64,000 nt of DNA, from positions 33,029 through 97,028 of the forward strand of contig JAMFSA010000179.1 in the NCBI GenBank assembly GCA_026225055.1, read 5' to 3'. Position numbers and translations under genes: made by a program. The notes beneath the pieces were generated by a model, which did not search any database, had not been told where the DNA came from, and was given only the letters and a program-made list of their open reading frames with translations. The DNA is from Mucilaginibacter xinganensis (GTDB lineage: Bacteria > Bacteroidota > Bacteroidia > Sphingobacteriales > Sphingobacteriaceae). Positions 1 to 8,827 of the stretch are shown here, piece by piece. Numbering within the stretch: the first letter of the stretch is position 1; each line of letters starts with the position of its first letter.

Positions 1-661
1 CAATATCTGTCCAGATCTGCACTTCTTCGCTGCGGATGCCTGCACCAATTAATGACGCGGTGTAATCGCTGCCGCCACGGCGCAGGTTATCAATTTCGCC
101 AAAGCTGTTGCGGCAAATATAGCCCTGGGTAATAAACAGGTTATTATCCGGGTGTTTATCCAGCAAAGGGGTAAGGTGCTCAGTTATGTAATCAACTATA
201 GGCTCGCTGTCCTCATCAGTTTTCATAAAATCAAGCGCAGGCAATAATACCGATGGTACGCCGATCTCTTTTAAATACACGTGGTATAGCGTAGTTGATA
301 AAAGCTCACCTTGTGCCAGTATGATCTTATCCTCGATGGTGGTAAAAAGATCATTTGAAAAGTTGCTCAGTAATGCGAAATGATAATCTATCACTTCTTT
401 GCCTTGCGCGTAAAACTCAGGTTTGGCCAATAGTTCCTTAATGAAGATCTCGTACTTATCCTTCAGCTTCTTAATAAGTTCGGCTGCCCCGGTCTTATCA
501 CCGGCCAGGTAAGCCTGGCCAATTTCCACTAAATTGTTTGTCGTACCGGATACTGCCGATAATACCACGATCTGCCTTTCAGACGGATCAACGATATCCA
601 GCAGTTTTTTCATTCTTTCAGGACTTCCTACTGATGTTCCCCCAAATTTTAAAACTTTCAT
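1..661 (-). CDS. lysC: Aspartate kinase, N-terminal part (runs off the window)
   Basis: Aspartokinase phosphorylates L-aspartate in the first step of lysine, threonine and methionine synthesis. About 220 residues are visible, reading from an ATG at 659-661 towards the left edge. The N-terminus has the KFGGTS nucleotide-binding motif (residues 5-10), followed by VVLSAVSGTTNNL, an AQGELLSTTL stretch, RRGGSDYTASL and VQIWTDI, all in the order of the amino-acid kinase fold. The middle (QGELLSTTL and RGGSDYTA) resembles LysC-type enzymes more than ThrA, but the C-terminal part that would show ACT domains or a fused homoserine dehydrogenase lies outside, so a bifunctional enzyme is not excluded. 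A 7-bp inverted repeat lies about 30 bp upstream. Confidence 0.93.
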   Translation of the reverse strand, partial: MKVLKFGGTSVGSPERMKKLLDIVDPSERQIVVLSAVSGTTNNLVEIGQAYLAGDKTGAAELIKKLKDKYEIFIKELLAKPEFYAQGKEVIDYHFALLSNFSNDLFTTIEDKIILAQGELLSTTLYHVYLKEIGVPSVLLPALDFMKTDEDSEPIVDYITEHLTPLLDKHPDNNLFITQGYICRNSFGEIDNLRRGGSDYTASLIGAGIRSEEVQIWTDI

Positions 662-687
662 TTTTTATTTAAATTTTACCATAAATC

Positions 688-707
688 ATTGATATTGATG
701 TATCAAT
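688..707. promoter_or_regulatory. Inverted repeat upstream of lysC
   Basis: ATTGATA at 688-694 is mirrored by TATCAAT at 701-707 with a 6-nt spacer. It lies about 27 bp upstream of the aspartokinase start, where an operator could sit. No regulator is identified and AT-rich palindromes of this size can arise by chance. Confidence 0.25.
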
Positions 708-955
708 TTTGAGGCGCTAAAAATAGGATTTTTAGGCGCATATTGGGAAGTATGCATAAAATAAATTTAGTTGATAGGGTTAGTAGGAGATAGGTTAGGT
801 ATTAATATACTGGATATTATAATATCAGCACGCTGAATATTGAATATCCAGCGCCGAAACACATCTTTAAATTATCATCTACAAAACACTAAACGCTAAA
901 CAATTAGTGTATATGGATTATTATACCTACCTTGCCGACTTTAATAAATAAAATA

Positions 956-1150
956 ATGCAAAAAGAAGGAACAGTAAAATTTTTTAATGAAACAAAAGGA
1001 TTCGGATTTATTACACCAAGCAATGGTGGTCAGGATGTATTTGTTCATTCTACAGGCTTAATCGACGAAATTCGTGAAAACGATAAAGTTGAATTCGAAG
1101 TAGAAAACGGCAGAAAAGGCCTTAATGCGGTAAATGTAAAAGTTATTTAA
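956..1150 (+). CDS. Cold-shock protein (CspA family)
   Basis: This 64-residue protein is a single OB-fold cold-shock domain that binds single-stranded RNA and DNA and melts mRNA secondary structure. RNP1 (KGFGFI, residues 14-19) and RNP2 (VFVH, 28-31) are both intact. The ATG at 956 is preferred to a TTG 24 bp upstream because the family begins directly with an MxxGTVKFF-like strand. The gene stands alone, has an AT-rich leader and ends in a strong intrinsic terminator. The family is often cold- or growth-phase-induced; nothing in the sequence shows which applies here. Confidence 0.95.
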   Translation: MQKEGTVKFFNETKGFGFITPSNGGQDVFVHSTGLIDEIRENDKVEFEVENGRKGLNAVNVKVI

Positions 1151-1180
1151 TTATATAAATAAATAATCATCAATCGTTCA

Positions 1181-1211
1181 AGCATCCGCTCAAAAAGCGG
1201 ATGCTTTTTTT
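1181..1211 (+). terminator. Intrinsic terminator of the cold-shock gene
   Basis: A perfect 10-bp stem AGCATCCGCT (1181-1190) pairs with 1196-1205 around a CAAAA loop and is followed by a run of seven T. Confidence 0.93.
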
Positions 1212-1303
1212 GTGCCCTATTATTTATTTAACAAATTAATCTAAACATCCCTCCATTAAATCTGTTGTAAATTCATTATTCATCTACTAAAAGAGAGAAA
1301 ATC

Positions 1304-1702
1304 ATGAAAGATCAAACAAAGATTATAGCAGCACTTTTAGTGGGTGCTGCAGCAGGCGCTGCACTTGGTTTATTATTAGCACCGGATAGTGGTGAGGGAT
1401 TAAGAGGAAGTGTTGCTGATTATATTAATGATTTGGTTGATACAGCCAAAAGTAAAGCGGAGGCAACTGCCAAGGAAGTTAAAGAATACGGCAATAACGC
1501 CTATAATACAGCAAAATCAAAATTCAATGGTGCTGTAAACGATGCCGCTGAATACCATGAAGAACTGGCTGATTCAGCAAGATCAAAAGTAAAAAACGCG
1601 GTAGATAACGCAAAAGAATATGGCGAAGATGCCGCTGACCACGCAAAAACAAAAGTGAAAGCTACTGCTGATGACTGGAATAATTCTATTCAGAATGCTT
1701 AA
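1304..1702 (+). CDS. YtxH-domain envelope protein
   Basis: This is a 132-residue protein. A glycine/alanine-rich transmembrane helix at about residues 7-26 (AALLVGAAAGAALGLLLAP) is the YtxH signature. It is followed by a long amphipathic Ala/Lys/Glu-rich helix with recurring KSK and AKEYG-like units spaced about every 30 residues (KVKEYGNNA, NAAEYHEEL and NAKEYGEDA type blocks), resembling LEA or apolipoprotein-like helices. Proteins of this type are often stress-induced and membrane-anchored; the molecular role is unknown. It is a single gene with an AGAGAG stretch 6-8 bases before the ATG and its own terminator. Confidence 0.85.
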   Translation: MKDQTKIIAALLVGAAAGAALGLLLAPDSGEGLRGSVADYINDLVDTAKSKAEATAKEVKEYGNNAYNTAKSKFNGAVNDAAEYHEELADSARSKVKNAVDNAKEYGEDAADHAKTKVKATADDWNNSIQNA

Positions 1703-1719
1703 GTAAAATCAGGGTTATA

Positions 1720-1760
1720 AAAACAGAAAAGCCAGGTGTTAGCCTGGCTTTTCTGTTTTT
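1720..1760 (+). terminator. Intrinsic terminator after the YtxH gene
   Basis: The GCCAGG/CCTGGC core stem (1731-1736 with 1743-1748) is extended by a complementary A-rich 5' arm and T-rich 3' arm (1720-1730 with 1749-1759). A symmetrical hairpin of this kind can stop transcription from either side. Confidence 0.88.
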
Positions 1761-1771
1761 ATAAAATAAAT

Positions 1772-1864
1772 ATGTCATTGCGAGGAAGAATGACGAAGCA
1801 ATCTCGTCGCGTTCAATATGCAAGCGACGAGGTTGCCACACTCGTACCTCGTTCGCAATGACAT
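1772..1864. repeat. Palindromic intergenic repeat (TGTCATTGCGAGG type)
   Basis: Terminal inverted repeats ATGTCATTGCGA (1772-1783) and its complement (1853-1864) enclose a partly palindromic core of about 70 bp containing GACGAAGCAATCTC. Elements ending in GTCATTGCGAGG are common non-coding intergenic repeats in Bacteroidota. No coding capacity is seen. Confidence 0.8.
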
Positions 1865-1877
1865 GCAGGAGTATTAC

Positions 1878-3800
1878 TTATTTACTATTCCAACTATTGT
1901 TGCTCGTATCTGCATCCATAAATATACCGCCATCCAGCGTTGCTGATTTTATGGCTTTAGTAGTTTTTATGTGTACTGAAATCTGCTGTTGATTACTTTG
2001 CCAAACTATTGGTGTTTGGTGGAAGCTTTGCGTACTGCCGTCGGTATAAGTTACCTTAATATCAAAAGGTACAGCAAAACCGCCGATGTTTTGGATAGCA
2101 ACTACATAACCGCCATTATCCTTAGTTACATTCTGCAAATTAAGGTCGATATAATTATTGGTGAAGAACCAGTTATAGAAGAACCAGTTCAGGTTTTTTC
2201 CCGATCCTGTGCTCATGCTGTTAAAATAATCCCATGGGATAGGGTGCTTGCCGTTCCAGTTATCCATATAGGTATGCAGCGCTTTTTTGAATAACACATC
2301 GCCCAGCATATCTTTTAAGGCAAGGTAGCTTAACGATGGTTTTACGTAAGCATTGTTGCCATAACCTTTGGTCAATTCACTTGTAGGGATGATGATTGGC
2401 AGATCCTCGCTGGTCGAAGGGTCATTTATCCAGCGTTTTACACGGAAATTTTTATAGTTTTCGATGTTCGCCTGTTCGCCTGTTTCAGATTTGCCTATTA
2501 GGAATTCAAAAGTGGTTGCCCAGCCTTCATCCATATAACCGTAACGGGTTTCGTTAATGCCCATGTAGAAAGGGAAGTAAGTATGTGCCATCTCGTGATC
2601 CTGCAAAAATTGCGCATCGTGCATGTCATCAGTATGGCTGTCATTCACCATCATCGGGAACTCCATATCGGCAAAACCCTGAAAAGCAGTCATTTTAGGG
2701 TATGGGTAAGGCACGCCCGGCCAGTTGTGCGATAGCCAGTTTAATGTATGCACGCCAAATTTAACCGCGGAATGAAAATCGGTTGATTTATCAGCATAAG
2801 CGGCCTGCATACTGGCGCGGCGGTGCGTTGCATCATCAACCAAGGTGCTGGCAGCATCCCAATCGTAATGATCGCTGATACCTACAGCCAGGTCGCTTAC
2901 ATTAGTTGCCTTCCAAATCCAGGTATTAAAATCGTTTTGCGCTGTGATGTTTTTCTTCGCCAGATCAGCAGGCGTAGCAATATGCACTGTTGAATCAGTA
3001 GTCATGGATTGCTGCAGGCGTTTGATATATTCGGGTTGCAGTACCTGTGTTGGGTTTTGCAGGGTTCCGGTTGCCCAAACAATAAAGTTTTTAGGCGCGG
3101 TAACACTTAGGGTATAATCGTTAAAGTCATTATAAAACTCCTGGCGATCGTTAAAATCGAGCCTGTCCCAGCCATTATAATCGTCATAAACAGATACACG
3201 GGGGTAAAAATAGCCTATATAATAGGTAGTTGAATCTATCACACCTTCGCGCCCTTCGCCTGTTGCCAGCTCATAATGCCAGGTGATGTTCAGTTTTACC
3301 GAATCGTGTGGTAGCACCGGCGTAGATAATTCAACAAACTTATTGGTGGTGTTACCAACTTCGTTACCCATTCTTCCGCGTTTTTTACTTGTGTTTTTTA
3401 CAGGCTCATTGTCCCATTCTATTTTGGCTCCGTTAACAAACATTGAGTCCACCTGCATGCCTTTTGTTAAATAATCAGCATCAACATGGCCATATCTTAC
3501 AGCACCTGGCCTGTGGATATTCATGATCAGCTTCATATTAAGATGCTTTAATGTATCGGGGCTGTTATTAAAGTAGGTGATCTGTTCGGTGCCTTTTATG
3601 GTGCGGTCAGGGGGGAGAGCAGTTATCTTTATATCATACCGGCCATGGTTTTCCCAGTATTTTTTGCCCGGGCGGCCATCTGCCGACCTGGTTTCTTTTG
3701 CGTAAGCTTTTTTAATGTCGCGAGGCAGGTATAACGTTTGCGCTTTTACCTGTGTTAAGAAAAAACAGCATACAGCTGATGCGATGAAGTACTTGTACAT
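1878..3800 (-). CDS. M1-family metallopeptidase, secreted
   Basis: This 640-residue zinc aminopeptidase-like protein has an N-terminal signal peptide (about residues 1-20, ending VKA-Q), so it should act in the periplasm or be surface-attached. The zinc site is complete: HEMAH at 402-406 and the third ligand E425 in DEGWATTFE, giving the HExxH-x18-E spacing of M1 enzymes. The substrate-anchoring GxMEN region is altered to GFADMEFP (residues 375-382), as in many Bacteroidota M1 homologues, so exopeptidase specificity is uncertain. The C-terminal 150 residues form a separate helical/beta region. It is a single gene with no operon partner. Confidence 0.93.
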   Translation of the reverse strand: MYKYFIASAVCCFFLTQVKAQTLYLPRDIKKAYAKETRSADGRPGKKYWENHGRYDIKITALPPDRTIKGTEQITYFNNSPDTLKHLNMKLIMNIHRPGAVRYGHVDADYLTKGMQVDSMFVNGAKIEWDNEPVKNTSKKRGRMGNEVGNTTNKFVELSTPVLPHDSVKLNITWHYELATGEGREGVIDSTTYYIGYFYPRVSVYDDYNGWDRLDFNDRQEFYNDFNDYTLSVTAPKNFIVWATGTLQNPTQVLQPEYIKRLQQSMTTDSTVHIATPADLAKKNITAQNDFNTWIWKATNVSDLAVGISDHYDWDAASTLVDDATHRRASMQAAYADKSTDFHSAVKFGVHTLNWLSHNWPGVPYPYPKMTAFQGFADMEFPMMVNDSHTDDMHDAQFLQDHEMAHTYFPFYMGINETRYGYMDEGWATTFEFLIGKSETGEQANIENYKNFRVKRWINDPSTSEDLPIIIPTSELTKGYGNNAYVKPSLSYLALKDMLGDVLFKKALHTYMDNWNGKHPIPWDYFNSMSTGSGKNLNWFFYNWFFTNNYIDLNLQNVTKDNGGYVVAIQNIGGFAVPFDIKVTYTDGSTQSFHQTPIVWQSNQQQISVHIKTTKAIKSATLDGGIFMDADTSNNSWNSK

Positions 3801-3940
3801 CCTTGTAAATAATAAAAATAATGAGTCGGGTTAAAAGTGTAAATATAAAGTAAAAGGCGTTAATTAAAAGGTTGAATTGACCTGCAATGTTGTTGCAATT
3901 AGTAACAAGTATATTACAACTACGGTTAATAAATAATTAG

Positions 3941-4043
3941 TTTGTTTAGCCGGAATTATTTTTTTTACTTTGCTGTAGTTATTTTAATAGGGGTATTAAA
4001 TAACTATTGTGGGCCATTCGCTTTATGTGAATGGCCTTTTTTT
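3941..4043 (+). ncRNA. Candidate small RNA (promoter-like element plus terminator)
   Basis: Both flanking genes read leftward, yet a strong rightward terminator lies in the gap. The stem GGCCATTC (4012-4019) pairs with 4029-4036 and is followed by seven T. Upstream are a TTTG (3941-3944) and a TACTTTG box (3966-3972), 21 bp apart and close to the Bacteroidota -33/-7 layout. Together they would give a transcript of roughly 60-65 nt starting near 3979. No reading frame or known RNA family is recognised. Confidence 0.4.
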
Positions 4044-4068
4044 GTTATTTTCCCTGTGTGGAAAATGC

Positions 4069-4575
4069 TTATTCAGTAGTTACATACTCTTTGGAGATGA
4101 GCATAAAAAGATGATCGTTATCTATCGATTCATCAAAACATTCGGTTAAAAGCTGCGCTGCCTGCTCCATCTTTAATTTTGAAGCGATCATTTTCAACAT
4201 GCTGCAGGCCGAAATATTAATATGTTCGAGCAATTGCAGGTAGGCAATAATGTCCATATCCAGCAGTATCGGCAAAGGCTGATCTTCATCCAAACAAAAA
4301 TTATCTTTTACGATTGATTTTATAGGATTACAGTTTTTATCGGATGGGGTTTCGCCGATAATCTCATAAATGGCATCCATTCGTCCTATCTGCCTTTTAA
4401 TATCCTCCCAAAACTCTTCCATAGCCATTTGCAATGCCGGGAAGGATGCGATACTTATTAAATGACTCAAGTGCTTATCTAAATAGCATTTGCCAAAATA
4501 TATCCTATTTAAATTATGTACAAAAACGTGATTAAGAACAGATTCGTCGAGTGTTTTGATTGTTGTAGAGGCCAT
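4069..4575 (-). CDS. DUF892 (YciE/YciF-type) ferritin-like protein
   Basis: This protein of about 168 residues has the helical pattern of the DUF892 family: LNHVFVHNLNRIYFGKCYL then a block with ALQMAMEEFWEDIKRQIGRM and a later helix around QLLEHINISACSMLK. Homologues form four-helix ferritin-like bundles linked to general stress. Typical metal-binding Glu/His residues are only partly conserved here, so iron binding is uncertain. The ATG at 4575 is chosen because the family begins just after it; an in-frame ATG at 4626 would add 17 poorly matching residues. Confidence 0.7.
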   Translation of the reverse strand: MASTTIKTLDESVLNHVFVHNLNRIYFGKCYLDKHLSHLISIASFPALQMAMEEFWEDIKRQIGRMDAIYEIIGETPSDKNCNPIKSIVKDNFCLDEDQPLPILLDMDIIAYLQLLEHINISACSMLKMIASKLKMEQAAQLLTECFDESIDNDHLFMLISKEYVTTE

Positions 4576-4689
4576 GCGGGTAAAATTTAATAAAGTATTT
4601 AAATGTTTGGAACGAAAAGGAAGCATCAGCTATGAATATGGTCCAACGGTAGGTTTAACAATTAACTAATACCAATGTTTGGTTACGGG

Positions 4690-4716
4690 TTGTTAAGTAT
4701 ATATTAGATACCTTTG
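4690..4716 (+). promoter_or_regulatory. Bacteroidota-type promoter for the DUF2027-Smr gene
   Basis: TACCTTTG at 4709-4716 is a perfect TAnnTTTG -7 box, with TTG at 4690-4692 upstream. The predicted start of transcription is near 4722, giving a leader of about 14 nt before the ATG at 4736. Confidence 0.55.
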
Positions 4717-4735
4717 CGCTATATTATTCTGCTAT

Positions 4736-5686
4736 ATGAAATATAAATTAGGTGATTTTGTGCGGTTTGTTGACGAAAAATTGGAAGGCTTTGTTACCCG
4801 TATAATTGACGACCAGATGATTGGTGTTACCGGTGATGACGACTTTGAGATCCCTGTATTAGCCAGTAAAGTTACCAGTGTACACGGTTATGAACCAGCC
4901 GGTTCAAAGGGTAAAACCGATGCTTTAAATGAGGCGCTAATACCCGCAGCTGAGTTTCAAACCAAAGGCGTATATCTTGGCTTAGTTAACGACCCGAAGG
5001 TAAATTCGGTAGTGCATTTTTATTTGATCAATGATACATCGTACCAGTTGCTTGCAGCCTTAACAACCGAAAAGATAACATCCTTTAAAGGTGAATTTGC
5101 AGGTTTGGCAGCGCCAAAATCTGCTACAAAAATATATTCAGCCCAACTGGCTGATCTGCAATTATGGCCGAAGTTTGTATTCAACATAACTTTTTATACC
5201 CCGCAAAATATTAAGCCCGCCGACCCGGTAGTTTTTAACGATAAGCTGAAGGCTAAAGATTTTTCGGGCACTAAAAGGAAACTGCCTTTGCTGAACGATC
5301 TGGGTTGGTTAATTCAGTTGGATGAACCGGAATTGGTTATTGACGCGCAAAAGCTAAAGGAAAGCTTTTTTAAGCCTGCTGAAGAAAAGGTAGAATTTGT
5401 AAAACCAATAAGCGAAGTAGACCTGCATATTGAAAAGCTCCGTGATGATCACCTGTTTTTACAAAGTAGCGAGATCCTGAATATACAATTGCAGCATTTT
5501 AATAAAGCCCTGGATGCCGCCATTGTACATCAACTGCTCGAAATTACTTTTATACATGGTGCGGGCAATGGTGTTTTACGGCATGAGTTGCATAAGGCGT
5601 TAAGCAAAAACAACAAGATCCAAACCTTTATGGATGCCCGAAAGGAGAAGTTTGGGTATGGAGCTACAAAGGTGCTTCTGAAATAA
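4736..5686 (+). CDS. DUF2027 domain protein with C-terminal Smr domain
   Basis: This 316-residue protein has an N-terminal DUF2027 region (about residues 1-200, opening with a KLGDFVRFVDE beta segment) and a C-terminal Smr domain (about 228-316). The Smr signature residues are present: DLH at 229-231 and HGAGNGVLR at 274-282. Smr domains, best known from MutS2, are nucleases acting on branched or structured nucleic acid. The N-terminal domain has no assigned activity. The architecture is conserved across Bacteroidota, and the cytoplasmic protein is probably a nucleic-acid maintenance factor. It is transcribed alone. Confidence 0.88.
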   Translation: MKYKLGDFVRFVDEKLEGFVTRIIDDQMIGVTGDDDFEIPVLASKVTSVHGYEPAGSKGKTDALNEALIPAAEFQTKGVYLGLVNDPKVNSVVHFYLINDTSYQLLAALTTEKITSFKGEFAGLAAPKSATKIYSAQLADLQLWPKFVFNITFYTPQNIKPADPVVFNDKLKAKDFSGTKRKLPLLNDLGWLIQLDEPELVIDAQKLKESFFKPAEEKVEFVKPISEVDLHIEKLRDDHLFLQSSEILNIQLQHFNKALDAAIVHQLLEITFIHGAGNGVLRHELHKALSKNNKIQTFMDARKEKFGYGATKVLLK

Positions 5687-5696
5687 ATTCTGCACT

Positions 5697-5786
5697 TCGT
5701 GTTTCTTTGTGAAAATCTTTGTGATCTCCGTGGTAAATTAAACCACAAAGGGTACAGAGGTTTTCACAAAGGTCACAAAGAGACTT
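5697..5786. repeat. Palindromic CTTTGTG/CACAAAG intergenic repeat
   Basis: The left arm has CTTTGTGAAAATCTTTGTG (about 5706-5724) and the right arm carries the complementary TTTTCACAAAGGTCACAAAG (about 5761-5780). The unit lies exactly between two convergent genes. It may double as a transcription stop, but no T-run follows. It is non-coding. Confidence 0.65.
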
Positions 5787-5791
5787 AATAA

Positions 5792-6802
5792 TTACGCCAG
5801 TTGATGCTGAAAATCAGGTGCATGTTTTTCAAATACCATGTCGAGGATTTGCTGGGTGGTATCGGGGTAATCAACCTTAATAACCTGGCCGTTATTTATC
5901 CAGTCGAGGATAACCTCATCGTGTTTGGCTTTAAGGCTTTTTATAACAGGTACACCCATTTTCTTTAATGCGGCTGCGTTAAGCTGCTGCTCATACTGGG
6001 TTTTCATGGGGATCACCAGTAGTTTTTTCTGTAAGTACAGCGCTTCAGCAGGTGTTTCAAAGCCGCCGCCGCAAAGTACCGCCGCGCTTTGCGCCATGCT
6101 TTTTATAAAGCGTTCGTTATCAATTGGCTGTATAGATACGTTTTTATGTTTGAATGTTTTTTTGTTATGCTTTGAGAAAACATCCCATTGCACATCCTTA
6201 AATTCGGTTAAGCGCTTAATGAGCCTTTTATCATCGTAAGCAGGCAGATAAACGGTATAGTGACCTTTGTTCTCAATTTTTTGATCACGTACCTGCTGCC
6301 TTATTACCGGGGTAAATATATTTTTATCAAACTTGGCGAAATGAAAACCATATTGCGCGGTTACAGGCGCATAATTTTTCAGGATGAGCTTGCCGATCAT
6401 GTCGGTATCATCGGTCTTGGGTGCATTTTCTGAAAGAACTGCCGCCTGGTGACTAAGCCCTATGCAAGGCTTGTTTTTCATATAGCATGCCCATGCCGAT
6501 ACCGGCTCAAAATCATTGATCACCAGGTCGTAATTTTCAACAGGAAGCTCGTTTATCTCTTTTAAAAATTTGCGAAACCGTGATTTTAAAAATGTATCCC
6601 ATATATCAACCCCGCCCGATTTACCGAACACAAACCCGAAGCCGTGCAAAACATATTTAACCTGAAAAGGCAGGGAAAGATCGCCCTGGGTACCGCTGAC
6701 CAAAACATCTACATCGCCCATTTTTTTAAGTAACGGCACAATATCCATTGAGCGGCTTAAATGTCCGTTTCCGGTGCCTTGTATTGCGTATAATATCTTC
6801 AT
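5792..6802 (-). CDS. Glycosyltransferase-like protein (Glyco_trans_1_3 type)
   Basis: This 336-residue GT-B-fold protein opens with MKILYAIQGTGNGHLSRS, the N-terminal glycine-rich loop seen in MurG/UGT-like transferases, and has the late GGGFETPAEAL motif that usually contacts the nucleotide-sugar. In Bacteroidota this family is annotated as a glycosyltransferase of unknown acceptor. The ATG at 6802 is chosen over 6844 because the fold's first strand starts there. A short hairpin, GAGAGC/GCTCTC (6837-6850), lies in the presumed leader. No signal peptide is seen, so it is cytoplasmic or peripheral. Confidence 0.82.
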   Translation of the reverse strand: MKILYAIQGTGNGHLSRSMDIVPLLKKMGDVDVLVSGTQGDLSLPFQVKYVLHGFGFVFGKSGGVDIWDTFLKSRFRKFLKEINELPVENYDLVINDFEPVSAWACYMKNKPCIGLSHQAAVLSENAPKTDDTDMIGKLILKNYAPVTAQYGFHFAKFDKNIFTPVIRQQVRDQKIENKGHYTVYLPAYDDKRLIKRLTEFKDVQWDVFSKHNKKTFKHKNVSIQPIDNERFIKSMAQSAAVLCGGGFETPAEALYLQKKLLVIPMKTQYEQQLNAAALKKMGVPVIKSLKAKHDEVILDWINNGQVIKVDYPDTTQQILDMVFEKHAPDFQHQLA

Positions 6803-7008
6803 AATTCGGGGGATGGGCTTGTGTATAAAAAATAAAGAGAGCAAGCTCTCCTTATCTAACTATTTAACTGATCTTATTAATCCAGTGAATAAAGAACGGC
6901 TTGGAATACGTCACATGAATAATATGGAGCAAAAGTGCGGTCGTCATATTAATACGGTGTTAAATTTCTGTTACTAAGTGGCTAATCGCACCAGGTATTT
7001 ATCAACAA

Positions 7009-8577
7009 TTAGTTTGTAACCACAACAAAAACAGGTGTTTCCGTAGCTTTTATACTCAAAATATGGTCACTTGCCGATACCTTATTTATTAACATATTAT
7101 TGCTGCCAATGTTGAAGTTATATACGTTTGCCGATGTTGATTTTCCTAAACTTAATTTACAAGTTGTGCTACTATATTTTTCATCAGGAACCATCAATAC
7201 GTAAATCGTTTTGTTGCCTTTACGATAAACATCAACCAGCGGGTAATTGTTTATAGTGCCTTTATATACAAAATCGCCAAGCAGGTTTTTGGCCTGGAAG
7301 ATATAATCTGCTGCTGGTCGCCGCTCAATTGTTTTTGAAGCTAAGCCGCTTGAAGCATACTGAACCGGGTTATCGCTGTTGTCATCATACAACTCATAAA
7401 AAAATACCTTGTTTATGCCATGTCGTGCGTAAAGAAACGAGGTACGGATGACCCAATCCGCCTGGGTTTGCAGAGCCGATTTATTGCCAATAGGTATTGC
7501 CCGCTGCGGACTGCCGCTATTAACATCATAGCCCGCCTCGGTAACCCAAACCGGCAGGTGATAAGTCTTACCCAGTTTAACAAAGCTATCTGCTATTGTT
7601 CCTGCCTCTGATAGTTCAGGGGCTACACCAACAGTACCCATATCAGTAGTGCCGGGTTTATGATCGTTGGAATAATAGTGATAGTTGATCACATCAAAAC
7701 AAAGGTTAACCGATCCATCCGGTTTATAGCCCCGGTGTACTTTGCACCAGTTGATCATCGCCTCTACATATTTCGGGTCGGGATTAGCAAGGCCGCCCAT
7801 TACCACTTTAATGTTTGGATCGGCAGTTTTTACACCAACGCCTTTACCTAATCTGCCCTTATCGCCATCATAAAACGCGGAGAGGTTGGCGGCATATTCC
7901 TCAGCGGTTTGATGGGCTTTATCACCTTTCCACCATTTATCACGCTCATTATCACATTCCATATATTTTATTGTGCTGAGGCCGATCTTAGGAACATTTA
8001 CGGGGTCATTTGTCCACCGTGGTTTACTATCAACCGTAACCAAAGCCGGGTCAACCTTTTTGTTGCTTCCATATCTCGCCGCGAATTGAAAGGCAGCTTT
8101 CGCCTGCTCAATGTACGATGCCGGGGTAGCTTTATCAGCACCGAAAGGCATGGGCACATTTTCACCATCGCGCAGGTTTGCCGGGTAAGTTTGCTGCAGC
8201 CAATCGGGGCAACCCTTTATATCAGCCAAAACATCAATGCCTTCCTTCTGGCAGCGCTGATAAATAATATCTAAGTTCCAGCCGCCATTATTGGTAGGGT
8301 TAAAGCTAAAGCTGCCACGTTTAGGCTCTATCTTTTGCCAATCGAGGTAATGCCTGAAGCTACCGAATGATTTAATGATCGCCATTTTAGGCTCATATAT
8401 TTTACTGGCATCATTCGGGTCTTTAGGATTTTGCAAAAAGTCCCATTCAAAAGCGTTTATACCCAGCATGTTGTTGAAAGTAGTTTGCTGCGGTTTTTTT
8501 GTGGGAATAGGTTTTCGCTGCGCGGATATATTTAGGCACAGCAGGAGCAGAGGGATCAGTGCAATTGGTTTTTGCAT
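7009..8577 (-). CDS. Secreted glycoside hydrolase, clan-A TIM barrel (GH39/GH5-like)
   Basis: The 522-residue protein has a signal peptide (residues 1-19, NISA-Q). The barrel runs to about residue 430 and a small beta domain follows. Clan GH-A catalytic positions are recognisable: an Asn-Glu pair at CDNER (E211, proton donor) and VTEAGY (E347, nucleophile), 136 residues apart at the ends of presumed strands 4 and 7. It probably cleaves beta-linked polysaccharide in the periplasm or outside the cell; the substrate cannot be read. It does not sit in a SusCD locus. A CTAAGATA sequence at 8596-8603 is a near-match to a -7 box on this strand. Confidence 0.78.
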   Translation of the reverse strand: MQKPIALIPLLLLCLNISAQRKPIPTKKPQQTTFNNMLGINAFEWDFLQNPKDPNDASKIYEPKMAIIKSFGSFRHYLDWQKIEPKRGSFSFNPTNNGGWNLDIIYQRCQKEGIDVLADIKGCPDWLQQTYPANLRDGENVPMPFGADKATPASYIEQAKAAFQFAARYGSNKKVDPALVTVDSKPRWTNDPVNVPKIGLSTIKYMECDNERDKWWKGDKAHQTAEEYAANLSAFYDGDKGRLGKGVGVKTADPNIKVVMGGLANPDPKYVEAMINWCKVHRGYKPDGSVNLCFDVINYHYYSNDHKPGTTDMGTVGVAPELSEAGTIADSFVKLGKTYHLPVWVTEAGYDVNSGSPQRAIPIGNKSALQTQADWVIRTSFLYARHGINKVFFYELYDDNSDNPVQYASSGLASKTIERRPAADYIFQAKNLLGDFVYKGTINNYPLVDVYRKGNKTIYVLMVPDEKYSSTTCKLSLGKSTSANVYNFNIGSNNMLINKVSASDHILSIKATETPVFVVVTN

Positions 8578-8626
8578 GTTGTGTAGATAGATAGGCTAAG
8601 ATACGGATTTTGCATGGCGTATAGTT

Positions 8627-8763
8627 GACTCACCCTGACTACGCTGCGCTGGTCGACCCTCTCTACGCTAAAGTGTAAAGAGGGAAGGGTAAATGTATTT
8701 TTTCACCCCCTTTACCGCTTGCGGTAGAGAGGGTCGACCAGCGCAGCGTAGTCGGGGTGAGTC
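8627..8763. repeat. Long inverted repeat R1 (40-bp arms)
   Basis: Arms 8627-8666 and 8724-8763 are complementary at 39 of 40 positions; the outer ends read GACTCACCC and the inner parts CGACCCTCTCTAC. The 57-bp centre contains a second TTTACCGCTTGCGG motif. The transcript could fold into a very stable hairpin. Related, more decayed copies lie at 17755-17900 and 21328-21386. No ORF is present. Confidence 0.9.
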
Positions 8764-8827
8764 AAACGAAGCGCGATAACTTCATATTTTTAAAATTTAT
8801 CTTACTTTTAACCTTTGCCAAACACCC

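Noticed and set aside
1989..2294. 101-codon frame opposite the M1 peptidase
   Set aside because: Antisense shadow with no family character.
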